DNA from: UBA5216 sp043743335
GTDB lineage: Bacteria > Pseudomonadota > Gammaproteobacteria > Burkholderiales > SG8-41
DNA: 64,000 nt
Assembly (NCBI GenBank): GCA_043743335.1
Contig: JAYTWR010000202.1
Span: 32,008-96,007, forward strand
Direction of reading: 5' to 3'
A program made the translations under genes and the position numbers. Position 1 is the stretch's first letter; each line of letters begins with the position of its first letter. Below, piece after piece: positions 42,225-50,841 of this stretch. The notes under the pieces were generated by a model. The model had not been told where the DNA came from. It saw only the letters and a list, made by a program, of their open reading frames with translations, and did no database searches.

Positions 42225-45139
42225 GCCAGCGCCTCCGCCAGCACCCTCGCCACATGCACCGCGTCACGCCGCGCCCCATCCTTAATCTGATGCCGGCAAC
42301 TGGTGCCATCCGCGATGATGAGCGTGTCTTTCGCGGCTTCGCGCACCTTGGGTAGCAGCGCGGCTTCAGCCATTTGCATGGAGACAGCGTAATGCTCGGC
42401 CTCGTAGCCAAAGCTGCCGGCCATGCCGCAGCAACTGGATTCGATGGCTTCGATTTGCAACTCCGGGATTAACTGCAACACGCGCTGCACTGCCGGCATG
42501 GCGGCGAAGGCTTTTTGGTGGCAGTGGCCGTGCAGCAGGGCTTTCTTTTGCGTCAGCGGCTTGAGCTTGAGTTTGAAACGCTTCGCATCGAGTTCGCGGG
42601 CGATGAATTCCTCGAACAGAAAAGCCTGCATGGCGAGTGCCGCACTTTCCGCGCCTGGATGCAGGGATAAAAATTCGTCGCGCATGCCGAGCAGGCATGA
42701 GGGTTCGAGGCCAACAATCGGTACACCACGGGCGACATAAGGCGCGAGTGCGGTGATGGTGCGCTGGGCTTCGGCCTTGGCCTTGTCCATCATGCCGGTA
42801 GCGAGAAAGGTGCGGCCACAGCAGAGGGGACGGGCGCTGTCTTGTGCCTGTGGCAGGTGTACGGTGTAACCGGCGGCTTGCAACACTTTCAGCGCTGCGC
42901 GGGCGTTGTCGGGTTCGAAGTAGTTGTTGAAGGTGTCGATGAGGAGAACGACTTCGGCTTTGGACGCTGCGCTTGCCTCGGGATCAGGGAACACTGAAAG
43001 CGGAGCAGAGAGTTGGGGAGAGGGAAGGTTTTGACTTTCCCGTACAAAATCACCCTTCCAACTCGGCAACGACCGCTGCGCAGCAAATCCCGCAAACCCT
43101 TTACCAACCGCTTGCGCCATATTGGCCAACGGCCCCCATTTAGAAACCCAAGTCGCGTAGTGCGGCAAATGCGCAATTAATTTATCTTTGAGCGTAAATC
43201 CATGCCGCTGTTTGTAGTGATGCAGAAACTCGACCTTCATCTTGGCCATGTCCACGCCTGTGGGGCACTCGCGTTTGCAGCCTTTGCATGACACGCACAA
43301 ATCCATGGCCTTGTGCATCTCGTCCGAGGTAAACGCATCCGGGCCTAACTGACCTGATAGCGCCAGCCGCAGTGTGTTGGCGCGCCCGCGCGTGAGATGT
43401 TGTTCGTCGCGCGTCACTCTAAACGACGGGCACATCGTGCCCGCATCAAACTTGCGGCAATGACCGTTGTTATTGCACATCTCTACTGCCTTATCGAGAC
43501 CTCCCCATTCTTGCCAATCGAGCACGGTCTTGATCGGTATGGTTTTGTAGCCGGGTTTAAAGCGAAATAGCGAGCGATCATCTTGCTTTGAGGGGCGTAC
43601 GATCTTGCCGGGGTTGAGCAGGCCCTTGGGGTCGAAGATGTTTTTGATCTCGCCAAACGCTAGTGTGAGTTGCGGGCCGAAAAAGGGCGCTATCCATTCG
43701 CTGCGCACCAAGCCGTCGCCGTGCTCACCCGAGTATGAGCCTTTGTATTGTTTGACCATCGCGGCAGCTTCTTCGGCAATCGCGCGCATTTTGTGCGCGC
43801 CATCGTCGCGCATGTTCAGAATCGGTCGCACGTGCAGCGTGCCCACCGAGGCGTGCGCGTACCAAGTGCCGGTGGTGCCGTGTTTATGAAACACCTGCGT
43901 CAAGCGCTCGGTGTATTCGGCCAAATGCTCCAAGGGCACGGCGCAATCTTCGATAAACGACACCGGTTTACCGTCACCCTTCATCGACATCATGATATTG
44001 AGGCCCGCCTTGCGCACCTCCCACACGTCGCGCTGCAATGCGGGATCGACAATTTCGATCACGCCGCCAGGGAAACCAAGGTCGCCCATCAACTCAACCA
44101 ATTGTCTCAACTTGCGATGTTGTTCATCCTTGTCGTCACCCGCAAATTCCACCAGCAAAATCGCGTCTGGGTCGCCCTGAATAAATTGTTCGACGATGGG
44201 GCGAAAGACCGGATTGCTGCGTGCGAGGCCGATCATGGTGCGATCCACCAGTTCAACTGCAACGGGCTTGAGCTTAACGATGTGCTGTGGCGCTTCCATC
44301 GACTTGAAAAACGTCGGGAAGTGGCACACGCCCAGCGTCTTGTGTTTGGGCAACGCGTATAGGTTGAGATGAACGCGCTTGGAGTAGGCGAGCGTGCCCT
44401 CACTACCCACCAGCAAATGCGCCATATTGAACGGGTGCGCAGACACCATGTCGAGGTTGTAACCCCCCACGCGTCGCAGCAGTTTGGGGTAACGCGCCTC
44501 GATTTCAGCCACGTTGGCAACCGCAATATCGCGGATTTTTTGCACCAACGTGCGATACCCCGGCGGGCCATCCAGTTGCGCAAGGTCGCTCGGCACGGCA
44601 CCAAAGTGATAGGCGTTGCCATCGGCCAACACCGCATCCACGCCGCGCACGTTGTGCACCATATTGCCGTAAAAAATCGAGCGCGAGCCGCAGGAGTTAT
44701 TGCCCGTCATGCCGCCGATGGTGGCTTGCGCGCTGGTGGAAACGTCTACCGGGTACCACAGCCCATGGGGTTTCAAAAACGCATTGAGTTGATCGAGCAC
44801 CACGCCGGGCATCACTACGGCGGTGCGCGCCTCGGCATTGAAATCAACCACGTGGCGCAGGTATTTGCTGACGTCAATCACCAGTGCATCACCTACCGTC
44901 TGCCCGCATTGCGACGTGCCGCCACCACGCGGCAACACCGCCACGCCCGCGTCTAGGGCGATTTGCATCGCCGTGGTGGCATCTTCTTCCGTTTGCGGAA
45001 TCACCACGCCGACCGGTTCAATCTGGTAAATGGAGGCGTCGGTCGAGTAGCGCCCGCGTGTGGCGGCGTCGAAGTACACCTCGCCATGGATTTCTTTTTT
45101 GAGGCGGGCGGCGAGGGCGGCATGTGTCGGAGCAGTCAT
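42221..45139 (-). CDS. FAD-linked oxidase / Fe-S (CCG-domain) dehydrogenase, D-2-hydroxy-acid type
   Basis: 972-residue fusion. Residues about 1-480 are a PCMH-type FAD domain and C-terminal cap (LPRGGGTSQCGQTVGDALVI, STSAQATIGGMTGNNSCGSR, GEHGDGLVRSEW). Residues about 545-640 hold a ferredoxin-like region with CVSCKGCKRECPTGVDMAKM and an upstream CNNNGHCRKF cysteine group. Residues about 720-960 form the CCG domain (GLEPSCLLGM, HCHQKAF, SSCCGMAGSFGYEAEHY). This is the layout of D-lactate and D-2-hydroxyglutarate dehydrogenases feeding the quinone pool. The 4-bp overlap with the ABC ATPase implies co-expression, perhaps for uptake of its substrate. Confidence 0.9.
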   Translation of the reverse strand: MTAPTHAALAARLKKEIHGEVYFDAATRGRYSTDASIYQIEPVGVVIPQTEEDATTAMQIALDAGVAVLPRGGGTSQCGQTVGDALVIDVSKYLRHVVDFNAEARTAVVMPGVVLDQLNAFLKPHGLWYPVDVSTSAQATIGGMTGNNSCGSRSIFYGNMVHNVRGVDAVLADGNAYHFGAVPSDLAQLDGPPGYRTLVQKIRDIAVANVAEIEARYPKLLRRVGGYNLDMVSAHPFNMAHLLVGSEGTLAYSKRVHLNLYALPKHKTLGVCHFPTFFKSMEAPQHIVKLKPVAVELVDRTMIGLARSNPVFRPIVEQFIQGDPDAILLVEFAGDDKDEQHRKLRQLVELMGDLGFPGGVIEIVDPALQRDVWEVRKAGLNIMMSMKGDGKPVSFIEDCAVPLEHLAEYTERLTQVFHKHGTTGTWYAHASVGTLHVRPILNMRDDGAHKMRAIAEEAAAMVKQYKGSYSGEHGDGLVRSEWIAPFFGPQLTLAFGEIKNIFDPKGLLNPGKIVRPSKQDDRSLFRFKPGYKTIPIKTVLDWQEWGGLDKAVEMCNNNGHCRKFDAGTMCPSFRVTRDEQHLTRGRANTLRLALSGQLGPDAFTSDEMHKAMDLCVSCKGCKRECPTGVDMAKMKVEFLHHYKQRHGFTLKDKLIAHLPHYATWVSKWGPLANMAQAVGKGFAGFAAQRSLPSWKGDFVRESQNLPSPQLSAPLSVFPDPEASAASKAEVVLLIDTFNNYFEPDNARAALKVLQAAGYTVHLPQAQDSARPLCCGRTFLATGMMDKAKAEAQRTITALAPYVARGVPIVGLEPSCLLGMRDEFLSLHPGAESAALAMQAFLFEEFIARELDAKRFKLKLKPLTQKKALLHGHCHQKAFAAMPAVQRVLQLIPELQIEAIESSCCGMAGSFGYEAEHYAVSMQMAEAALLPKVREAAKDTLIIADGTSCRHQIKDGARRDAVHVARVLAEALA

Positions 45140-45154
45140 GGCAAAACCTTTGTA

Positions 45155-45183
45155 GCCACAGAGGACACTGAGGCCACAGAAAA
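45155..45183. repeat. CACAGAGGACAC-type interspersed repeat
   Basis: GCCACAGAGGACACTGAGGC then CACAGAAA, just upstream of the FAD/Fe-S gene start. This is the best match in the window to the widespread environmental-bacterial repeat of this type. Confidence 0.65.
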
Positions 45184-45296
45184 GATCCCGCCGGGGTTCT
45201 CCGTGCGCTCTGCACCCTTGCTGGCAAACGCTTTTGATCTAAATGTGTTGGCCTTAACCCCGGTCTACCCGTGGCGGGGCCGGTTGGGTTCTCACC

Positions 45297-45302
45297 TATA
45301 AT
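45297..45302 (+). promoter_or_regulatory. -10 box of the aminotransferase gene
   Basis: Perfect TATAAT 25 bp upstream of the ATG at 45328 and 12 bp before the CAGGAG ribosome site. The -35 region (about 45274-45279) has no good match, so an activator may be needed. Confidence 0.4.
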
Positions 45303-45327
45303 ACCGCACCCTTTCAGGAGCACCGCT

Positions 45328-46512
45328 ATGACCTACCACGCTGGCCGACACTTTCTGCAAATCCCCGGCCCCTCTAATGTGCCCGATCGCATTTTGCGTG
45401 CGATTGATCGCCCCACCATCGATCATCGCGGGCCGGATTTTGCGGACTTGGGACACGACGTGTTAAACGGCATGCGGCGCATTTTCAAAACCAAGGGTGC
45501 CGTGATGATTTACCCGGCCTCCGGCACGGGTGCGTGGGAGGCTGCGTTAGTGAATTCGTTGTCAGCCGGTGACAGCGTGTTGATGTACGAGACCGGCCAA
45601 TTTGCCACGCTGTGGCAAAACCTCGCCAAACGCTTGGCGCTTAAGCCAGAATTTCTTGCGGGTGATTGGCGTGGCGGCGCAGACCCTGCTGCCATCGAAG
45701 CGCGCCTGGTTGCAGACAAACATCACGCTATCAAAGCCGTGTGCGTGGTGCATAGCGAGACCTCTACGGGTGTGGTGTCGCCTATCGCCGAAGTGCGTAA
45801 AGCCATCGACCGTGCCGGCCACCCGGCGCTGCTGCTGGTGGATACCGTCTCCGGCTTGGGTTCCATTGATTACCGTCACGACGAATGGGGCGTGGATGTC
45901 ACGGTAGCTGGCTCGCAAAAAGGTTTGATGCTACCGCCGGGGCTATCGTTTAACGCGGTGAGCGACAAAGCGCTGGCCGCGTCGAAAAAGTCGACGTTGC
46001 CGCGCTCGTACTGGAGCTGGGACGAAATGGTGGGCCCCAACAAAAATGGCTACTTCCCGTACACGCCTGCGACCAATCTGCTCTATGGCCTGCGCGAAGG
46101 TATCGCCATGCTCGAAGAAGAAGGCCTCGACAACGTGTTTAAGCGCCACGACCGCCACGCCGAAGCCACGCGCCGCGCGGCGCACGCGTGGGGCTTGGAG
46201 TTGCAATGCCAAAATGAAACGCAGTACTCCAGCATCCTCACCGCCGTGCGCATGCCCGAAGGCCACAGCGAAGTCGCTTTCCGCAAAGTCGTGCTGGAAA
46301 ACTTCAATATGTCACTCGGCAGCGGGCTGGGCAAAATCACCGATAAGGTATTTCGCATCGGCCACATCGGCGACTTCAATGACTTAACCTTGATGGGCGC
46401 GCTGGCGGGGGTGGAGATGGGGCTGGCGCTGGCGAAGGTGCCGCATCACAAGGGCGGGGTGGACGCGGCCATGGCGAGCCTTACAGAAAACCATTTAAAA
46501 TCAAATACTTAG
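45328..46512 (+). CDS. Serine/alanine-glyoxylate aminotransferase family (class V PLP enzyme)
   Basis: 394-residue fold-type I aminotransferase: HFLQIPGPSNVPDRILRAID, MIYPASGTGAWEAALVNSL, SETSTGVVSPIAEVRKA, LLVDTVSGLGSIDY (the PLP-binding Asp) and the Schiff-base lysine in VAGSQKGLMLPPG (about residue 198). It converts glyoxylate plus serine or alanine to glycine. The ATG at 45328 has a CAGGAG site and a TATAAT box upstream. The C-terminal KSNT and stop are encoded by the dispersed 16-mer, as in the epimerase at 17059. Confidence 0.9.
   Translation: MTYHAGRHFLQIPGPSNVPDRILRAIDRPTIDHRGPDFADLGHDVLNGMRRIFKTKGAVMIYPASGTGAWEAALVNSLSAGDSVLMYETGQFATLWQNLAKRLALKPEFLAGDWRGGADPAAIEARLVADKHHAIKAVCVVHSETSTGVVSPIAEVRKAIDRAGHPALLLVDTVSGLGSIDYRHDEWGVDVTVAGSQKGLMLPPGLSFNAVSDKALAASKKSTLPRSYWSWDEMVGPNKNGYFPYTPATNLLYGLREGIAMLEEEGLDNVFKRHDRHAEATRRAAHAWGLELQCQNETQYSSILTAVRMPEGHSEVAFRKVVLENFNMSLGSGLGKITDKVFRIGHIGDFNDLTLMGALAGVEMGLALAKVPHHKGGVDAAMASLTENHLKSNT
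46497..46512 (+). repeat. Dispersed 16-mer, AAAATCAAATACTTAG, containing the aminotransferase stop
   Basis: Supplies the last KSNT residues and the TAG stop. It differs only at the last base from the copy at 18018. Left flank ATTTA. Confidence 0.75.
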
Positions 46513-46520
46513 ATCATTTT

Positions 46521-46609
46521 CGCGGCGGTGCAAAGACGCACAGCACCGCCACAGCGAAATGCGTCGAGAGTCTCTCTATGCGTAAACTCTGCGTCTTTGC
46601 GCCTCCGCG
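46521..46609. repeat. Inverted CGCAAAGACGCA-type repeat
   Basis: CGCGGCGGTGCAAAGACGCA (46521-46540) faces TGCGTCTTTGCGCCTCCGCG (46590-46609), 18 of 20 bases complementary, with a 49-bp loop. A nested GGCGGTGC...GCACCGCC hairpin sits at 46524-46550. It lies in the convergent gap and could act as a transcription barrier; there is no T-run. Confidence 0.7.
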
Positions 46610-46633
46610 GTGAAGCATTTGAGGTAACGCCGG

Positions 46634-47077
46634 TCAGCGTAAATTCGCCCCAGCCGTAGTCCCCAACGGCACCGCGTCCGGCACATGTTCTTTCTCGAAA
46701 TTGAATTCGAGCTTGGTGCCAACCGGGTCATATAAAAATACCTGATAGCCGGCGTCTTTGATGTTTTGTTCCTCGAACTCGATGTCGAGATGCTTCAGCC
46801 GCTTGCGGAAATCCACTGCGCCGGTGGCCTTCCATGCGATGTGGTCGAGGCTGCCGCTGTGGTGGTCTTTGATTTGCGCGCCTTTTTTGAAGCGCGCGCC
46901 GACATGCAGTATCGGATCGTCGCCGTAGTAGAGCCACACGCCGGGGGCCATGAAGTTGGGGCGCGGGCCGCTTTTGAGGTCCAGCACGTCATCGTAGAAT
47001 TTCTCGATGGCCGGCAGGTCTTCCTCCGAGCAGCGAATGTTGAAATGTAAAAAACCCTGAAAGAATTTTGACGCCAT
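46634..47077 (-). CDS. VOC-superfamily protein (glyoxalase/dioxygenase fold)
   Basis: 147 residues in a paired beta-alpha-beta-beta-beta layout: FQGFLHFNIRCSEEDLPAIE, then GVWLYYGDDPILHVGARFKK, then HHSGSLDHIAWKATG and YQVFLYDPVGTKLEFNFEKE. Metal ligands would be the first His (HFNI), the His of LDHIAW and the Glu of KLEFNF. The ribosome site is AAGGAGACACC. Relatives include extradiol dioxygenase-like and lyase-type enzymes; the substrate is unknown. It is divergent from the TIM-barrel gene by about 105 bp. Confidence 0.85.
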   Translation of the reverse strand: MASKFFQGFLHFNIRCSEEDLPAIEKFYDDVLDLKSGPRPNFMAPGVWLYYGDDPILHVGARFKKGAQIKDHHSGSLDHIAWKATGAVDFRKRLKHLDIEFEEQNIKDAGYQVFLYDPVGTKLEFNFEKEHVPDAVPLGTTAGANLR

Positions 47078-47182
47078 GGTGTCTCCTTGTTGACCGGTCT
47101 ATTGTGCGCCCACCGCCAGCGCGGATCAAGACAGCCCCGCATTTGCGCTATCATGCGGCGAACTTTTCTGAAGGATACTATC

Positions 47183-48010
47183 GTGAAACTCATTAACCGC
47201 ATCGGCATCGACATCAGCCGCCGTTTGAAACTGGAAACCGCCATCGACTGGGCTGCAAAAAACGGTTTAAAACACATCGACATTCAGCTCGACACCGGCG
47301 ACAACGCGCTGGATAAATTCGACACCAAACGCTGCAAAGCCGTGCGCAAGCAACTCGACAAACACGGCATGGCGCTGGGCCTGCATTCGAGTTCGGCGAT
47401 CAATGTGGCTGAGTATTCGCCGATTGTGTCGGATGCGGTGACGGACTATCTAAAGCGCTATGTTGATTTGGTGGTGAAGCTCGGCGCAAGCTGGACGGAA
47501 ATGCACGCGGGCTACCACTTCACCAAAGACAAGGCCATGCGCATGGCGGCGGGCCGCGCGCGCCTACAAAAAATCGTCACTTACGCTGAAAAGAAAAAGG
47601 CCTTGATCCTGCTGGAAAACCTCAACAAAGAGCCGGACGACGCCGAGGTGCATTACCTCGCGCACACCATTGAAGAATGGCAGTACTACTGGGACATCAA
47701 GTCGCCAAGTTTCAAGCTGAGCTTCACCGCCAACCACGCGCATTTGGTGCCTGCGGGGATTGAGGGTTTTGTCAAAGCGCTCAACTTCAAACGCGTGCAT
47801 GAGGTGCGGCTGGCGGATTGCTTTCGCAACGGTTACGAGGTGCATTTGCCGCCGGGCAAGGGCAATATCAATTTCGGCAAGATGTTCAAACTCATTGAGG
47901 GTGCGGGTTTTAAGGGCCACTACACCAATGCCTTCGGCACATTGGATGACATGCTGGCCGCGCGCGAATTTTTTGTTAAGGCGGCCAAATCGGCAGGGGT
48001 AAAAACATGA
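47183..48010 (+). CDS. Sugar phosphate isomerase/epimerase-like TIM barrel (AP endonuclease family 2)
   Basis: 275-residue Xyl-isomerase-like TIM barrel: INRIGIDISRRLKLETAIDW, HIDIQLDTGDNALDKFD, LGLHSSSAINVAEYSPIV, LILLENLNKEPDDAE (metal Glu) and HEVRLADCFRNGYEVHLPPG with GNINFGKMFKLIEGAGFKGH. The GTG at 47183 (AAGGA 7 bases upstream) is preferred over an upstream start because homologues begin here. It overlaps the following Bug receptor by 4 bp (ATGA), so receptor and enzyme probably share a pathway. Confidence 0.82.
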   Translation: MKLINRIGIDISRRLKLETAIDWAAKNGLKHIDIQLDTGDNALDKFDTKRCKAVRKQLDKHGMALGLHSSSAINVAEYSPIVSDAVTDYLKRYVDLVVKLGASWTEMHAGYHFTKDKAMRMAAGRARLQKIVTYAEKKKALILLENLNKEPDDAEVHYLAHTIEEWQYYWDIKSPSFKLSFTANHAHLVPAGIEGFVKALNFKRVHEVRLADCFRNGYEVHLPPGKGNINFGKMFKLIEGAGFKGHYTNAFGTLDDMLAAREFFVKAAKSAGVKT

Positions 48011-49050
48011 AGCACACGTTTAGCCTGGTTTCCTTGATAACCATCGCCGGCCTCACTGCGTACCCGGTGGGGATCGCTTGGGCCCAAACCAAGGCCAAGC
48101 CCGCTGCCAAAGCCAAGGAAACGCCACCGCCGATGGAGGCCGCCAAGCCCGCAGGTTACCCAGACAAACCCATCCGCTTCATGATCCCCTTCGCGCCCGG
48201 CGGCTCGACGGATTTTGTGGCGCGGCTGGTGGGGCAAAAAATGTTCGAGTCGCTGGGGCAACCGCTGGTTGTGGATAACCGCGGCGGCGGCGGCGGCACC
48301 CTTGCGGCGGAGATTGTGGCGAAATCGGCGGGTGACGGCTACACGCTGATGCTGAACCACCAAGGCATGACATTCAACGCCACGCTGTATCCCAAACTGC
48401 CGTTCGACACGGTGAACGATTTCGCCACCATCGCCATGATCGGCACCACGCCCAATGTGCTGGTGGTCAACACCAACGTCGCGGCCAAATCAGTGAAAGA
48501 GTTTGTCGCGCTCGCGAAATCCAAGCCGAAAGGCATCAACTACGGCACCGGTGGTGTCGGCAGTTCCGCACACCTGGCGGTGGAGTTATTTCAGCGTCTG
48601 GCCGGCGTGGAGATGCAGCACGTGCCTTACAAAGGCGCGGGGCCGGCGCTCACCGACACCATCGCCGGGCAAATTCAGTCGATGATCGCCACCATGCCCG
48701 CTGCCGCCGGGCATATCCGCAGTGGGCGCATCCGCGGGCTGGGGGTGTCTGGTGCGAAGCGCTCACCGGCGTTTCCCGAGTTGCCGACGATTGCCGAAGC
48801 TGGTGTAACCGGTTACGACTATTCAACGTGGTACGGCCTGCTCGGGCCGAAAGCGTTACCGGTTAACATGGTGCAGTACATTGCGTCGGTGACCAACAAA
48901 GCGCTGTTGCAAAAAGACCTGCGCGACAAGCTTTCGCAGCAAGGCTTGGAAGTCGAATTAATGGCACCGGAAAAATTCGCCGATACCTTAAAAAACGATG
49001 TGGCACGTTGGGGTAAGATCATTCGCGAAGCGGGCATCAAGGCCGAATAA
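48007..49050 (+). CDS. Bug/TctC periplasmic solute receptor
   Basis: 347-residue Bug receptor. The signal peptide is LVSLITIAGLTAYPVGIAWA, followed by an Ala/Lys/Pro-rich linker (AKPAAKAKETPPPMEAAKPA) longer than in its neighbours. Binding blocks are KPIRFMIPFAPGGSTDFVAR, VVDNRGGGGGTLAAEIV, GDGYTLMLNHQGM and LPFDTVNDFATI. It is translationally coupled (ATGA) to the TIM-barrel gene and followed by a second Bug gene 27 bp later. The C-terminus ends IIREAGIKAE, the form also kept by the remnant at 22795. Confidence 0.92.
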   Translation: MKHTFSLVSLITIAGLTAYPVGIAWAQTKAKPAAKAKETPPPMEAAKPAGYPDKPIRFMIPFAPGGSTDFVARLVGQKMFESLGQPLVVDNRGGGGGTLAAEIVAKSAGDGYTLMLNHQGMTFNATLYPKLPFDTVNDFATIAMIGTTPNVLVVNTNVAAKSVKEFVALAKSKPKGINYGTGGVGSSAHLAVELFQRLAGVEMQHVPYKGAGPALTDTIAGQIQSMIATMPAAAGHIRSGRIRGLGVSGAKRSPAFPELPTIAEAGVTGYDYSTWYGLLGPKALPVNMVQYIASVTNKALLQKDLRDKLSQQGLEVELMAPEKFADTLKNDVARWGKIIREAGIKAE

Positions 49051-49077
49051 TCATCACGTTGGATTTAAAAAAAATCA

Positions 49078-50040
49078 ATGAAAACAATTACTTATATACT
49101 ATCCGCGTTAATGCTCACCAGCGCCAGTGCCGGCGCACAACAATACCCCACCAAGTCCGCGCGCATGATCGTCGGTTTTGCGCCCGGCGGCGGCACCGAC
49201 ATTGTGGCGCGCATTATTTGCGCCAAGCTGACCGAGGTTTGGGGGCAAAGCTACATCGTCGATAACCGCGCGGGGGCCACCGGTATCATCGGCGCTGACA
49301 TCATGGCCAAAGCCGCGCCCGACGGCTACACCATCATGATGGGCCACGTGAATTCGCACGGCATCGCACCGAATCTTTTCAAAAAACTGCCGTACGACGC
49401 GCAGCGTGATTTCGCTATGGTGGCGCATGTGGGGTACGTGCCGAACGTGCTGGTAGTGCATCCGTCGATCCCTGCCAAAAATGTCGCCGAGCTGGTCGCC
49501 ATTGCCAAGGCCAAACCCGGCGCGCTGAACTATGCCTCATCGGGCGTGGGCAGCACGCAGCATCTGGCGGGCGAGCTGTTTCAGCTCACTACCGGTGCGA
49601 AGGTGGTGCACGTGCCTTATAAAGGCAGCGGCCCCGCCGTGGTGGATTTGCTGGCTGGCCACGTGAGCATGAATTTCGACACCATGCCGCCGGTGCTGCC
49701 GCACATCCGCGGCGGCAAACTGCGCGCGCTGGCACTCACCACGCCGCAGCGCTCGCCGCAACTGCCGCAAACGCCCACGATGGTCGAAGCCGGTTTGCAA
49801 GGTTTTGAAATGACCAACTGGTATGGCGTCATGGCACCCGCAAAAACGCCGCGCGATATCGTCGTCAAGCTCAATACCGAAATCAACAAAATCATGACGC
49901 TGCCCGACGCCAAAGCCAAACTCGAAGAAGCCGGCACGCAGCTCAACGCCATGAGCACCGAGCAGTTCGCCACGTTCCTTGGCAATGAAATCGCTAAATA
50001 CGCCAAGCTCGTTAAAGCGGCTGGCGTTACGCTCGATTGA
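49078..50040 (+). CDS. Bug/TctC periplasmic solute receptor
   Basis: 320-residue Bug receptor: signal peptide MKTITYILSALMLTSASA, then KSARMIVGFAPGGGTDIVAR, IVDNRAGATGIIGADIMAKA, APDGYTIMMGHVN, KLPYDAQRDFAMV and VPYKGSGPAVVDLLAGHVS. A variant of the 16-mer (AAAACAATTACTTAT, 49081-49095) lies in its first codons. It sits between another Bug gene and a crotonase gene that overlaps its stop (TGATG), so it is likely one transcription unit from 47183 to 50819. Confidence 0.92.
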   Translation: MKTITYILSALMLTSASAGAQQYPTKSARMIVGFAPGGGTDIVARIICAKLTEVWGQSYIVDNRAGATGIIGADIMAKAAPDGYTIMMGHVNSHGIAPNLFKKLPYDAQRDFAMVAHVGYVPNVLVVHPSIPAKNVAELVAIAKAKPGALNYASSGVGSTQHLAGELFQLTTGAKVVHVPYKGSGPAVVDLLAGHVSMNFDTMPPVLPHIRGGKLRALALTTPQRSPQLPQTPTMVEAGLQGFEMTNWYGVMAPAKTPRDIVVKLNTEINKIMTLPDAKAKLEEAGTQLNAMSTEQFATFLGNEIAKYAKLVKAAGVTLD

Positions 50041-50819
50041 TGACCGCCCCCGTCATCGTCTCGCGCGAAGGTTTCATAGCGACCGTTGCGCTGAATAACC
50101 CGGAGCGTCTCAACGCGCTCAACAAACCCACCTGGGCGCGGCTTGGCGAGGTGATGCGCGAGCTGTCGGCGGACGACACGCTGCGCTGCGTGGTACTGCG
50201 CGGCACGGGCGACAAAGCGTTTGCCGCCGGTGCGGACATCGCTGAATTTGCGCATGAGCGCGCCGATTCAACACAAGCGAAATCCTATGGCGCGTTAATT
50301 CACGCCACCATGCAGGCCGTGGCGCAATGCAAACACCCGACCCTCGCCCTGATCAAAGGTGCGTGTGTCGGCGGCGGGCTGGAAATCGCTGCATGCTGCG
50401 ATATGCGCATCTGCGGCGTATCTAGCCGTTTTGGCGTGCCGATCAACAAGCTCGGTTTAACCATGGGCTACGGCGAGCTCGCCGGCCTGCTCGCGCTGGT
50501 GGGGCGCGCAGTAGCGTTAGAAATCCTGCTCGAAGGCCGCGTGTTCGACGCTGCCGAGGCGCTGCAAAAGCGCTTGGTCAATCGCGTGGTGGCCGACGAT
50601 CAAGTCGAGGTCGAGTCATACGCCGCCGCCAAACGCATCGCCGACGGTGCGCCGCTGGTGGCGCGCTGGCACAAACAATTCATCGAGCGCCTCACCGTGC
50701 GTGCGGACATCGCCACGCCTGAGTGGGATGAAGGCTTTGCGTGTTTTGATACCGAAGATTACCGCGCAGGTGTGGCGGCATTTTTGGCAAAGAAGAAACC
50801 TGATTTTGGCGCACGATGA
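50040..50819 (+). CDS. Enoyl-CoA hydratase/isomerase (crotonase) family protein
   Basis: 259-residue crotonase: IVSREGFIATVALNNPERLN, GTGDKAFAAGADIAEFAHER (oxyanion hole), GACVGGGLEIAACCDMRI with the first catalytic glutamate, then FGVPINKLGLTMGYGELAGL. At the second glutamate position of hydratases (FGxPE) this protein has PI, so a plain hydratase mechanism is doubtful; isomerase or other activity is possible. The ATG overlaps the Bug stop by one base. It is the last gene of the 47183-50819 unit. Confidence 0.87.
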   Translation: MTAPVIVSREGFIATVALNNPERLNALNKPTWARLGEVMRELSADDTLRCVVLRGTGDKAFAAGADIAEFAHERADSTQAKSYGALIHATMQAVAQCKHPTLALIKGACVGGGLEIAACCDMRICGVSSRFGVPINKLGLTMGYGELAGLLALVGRAVALEILLEGRVFDAAEALQKRLVNRVVADDQVEVESYAAAKRIADGAPLVARWHKQFIERLTVRADIATPEWDEGFACFDTEDYRAGVAAFLAKKKPDFGAR

Positions 50820-50841
50820 GATGGCGGCAGGCGCCTGAACT

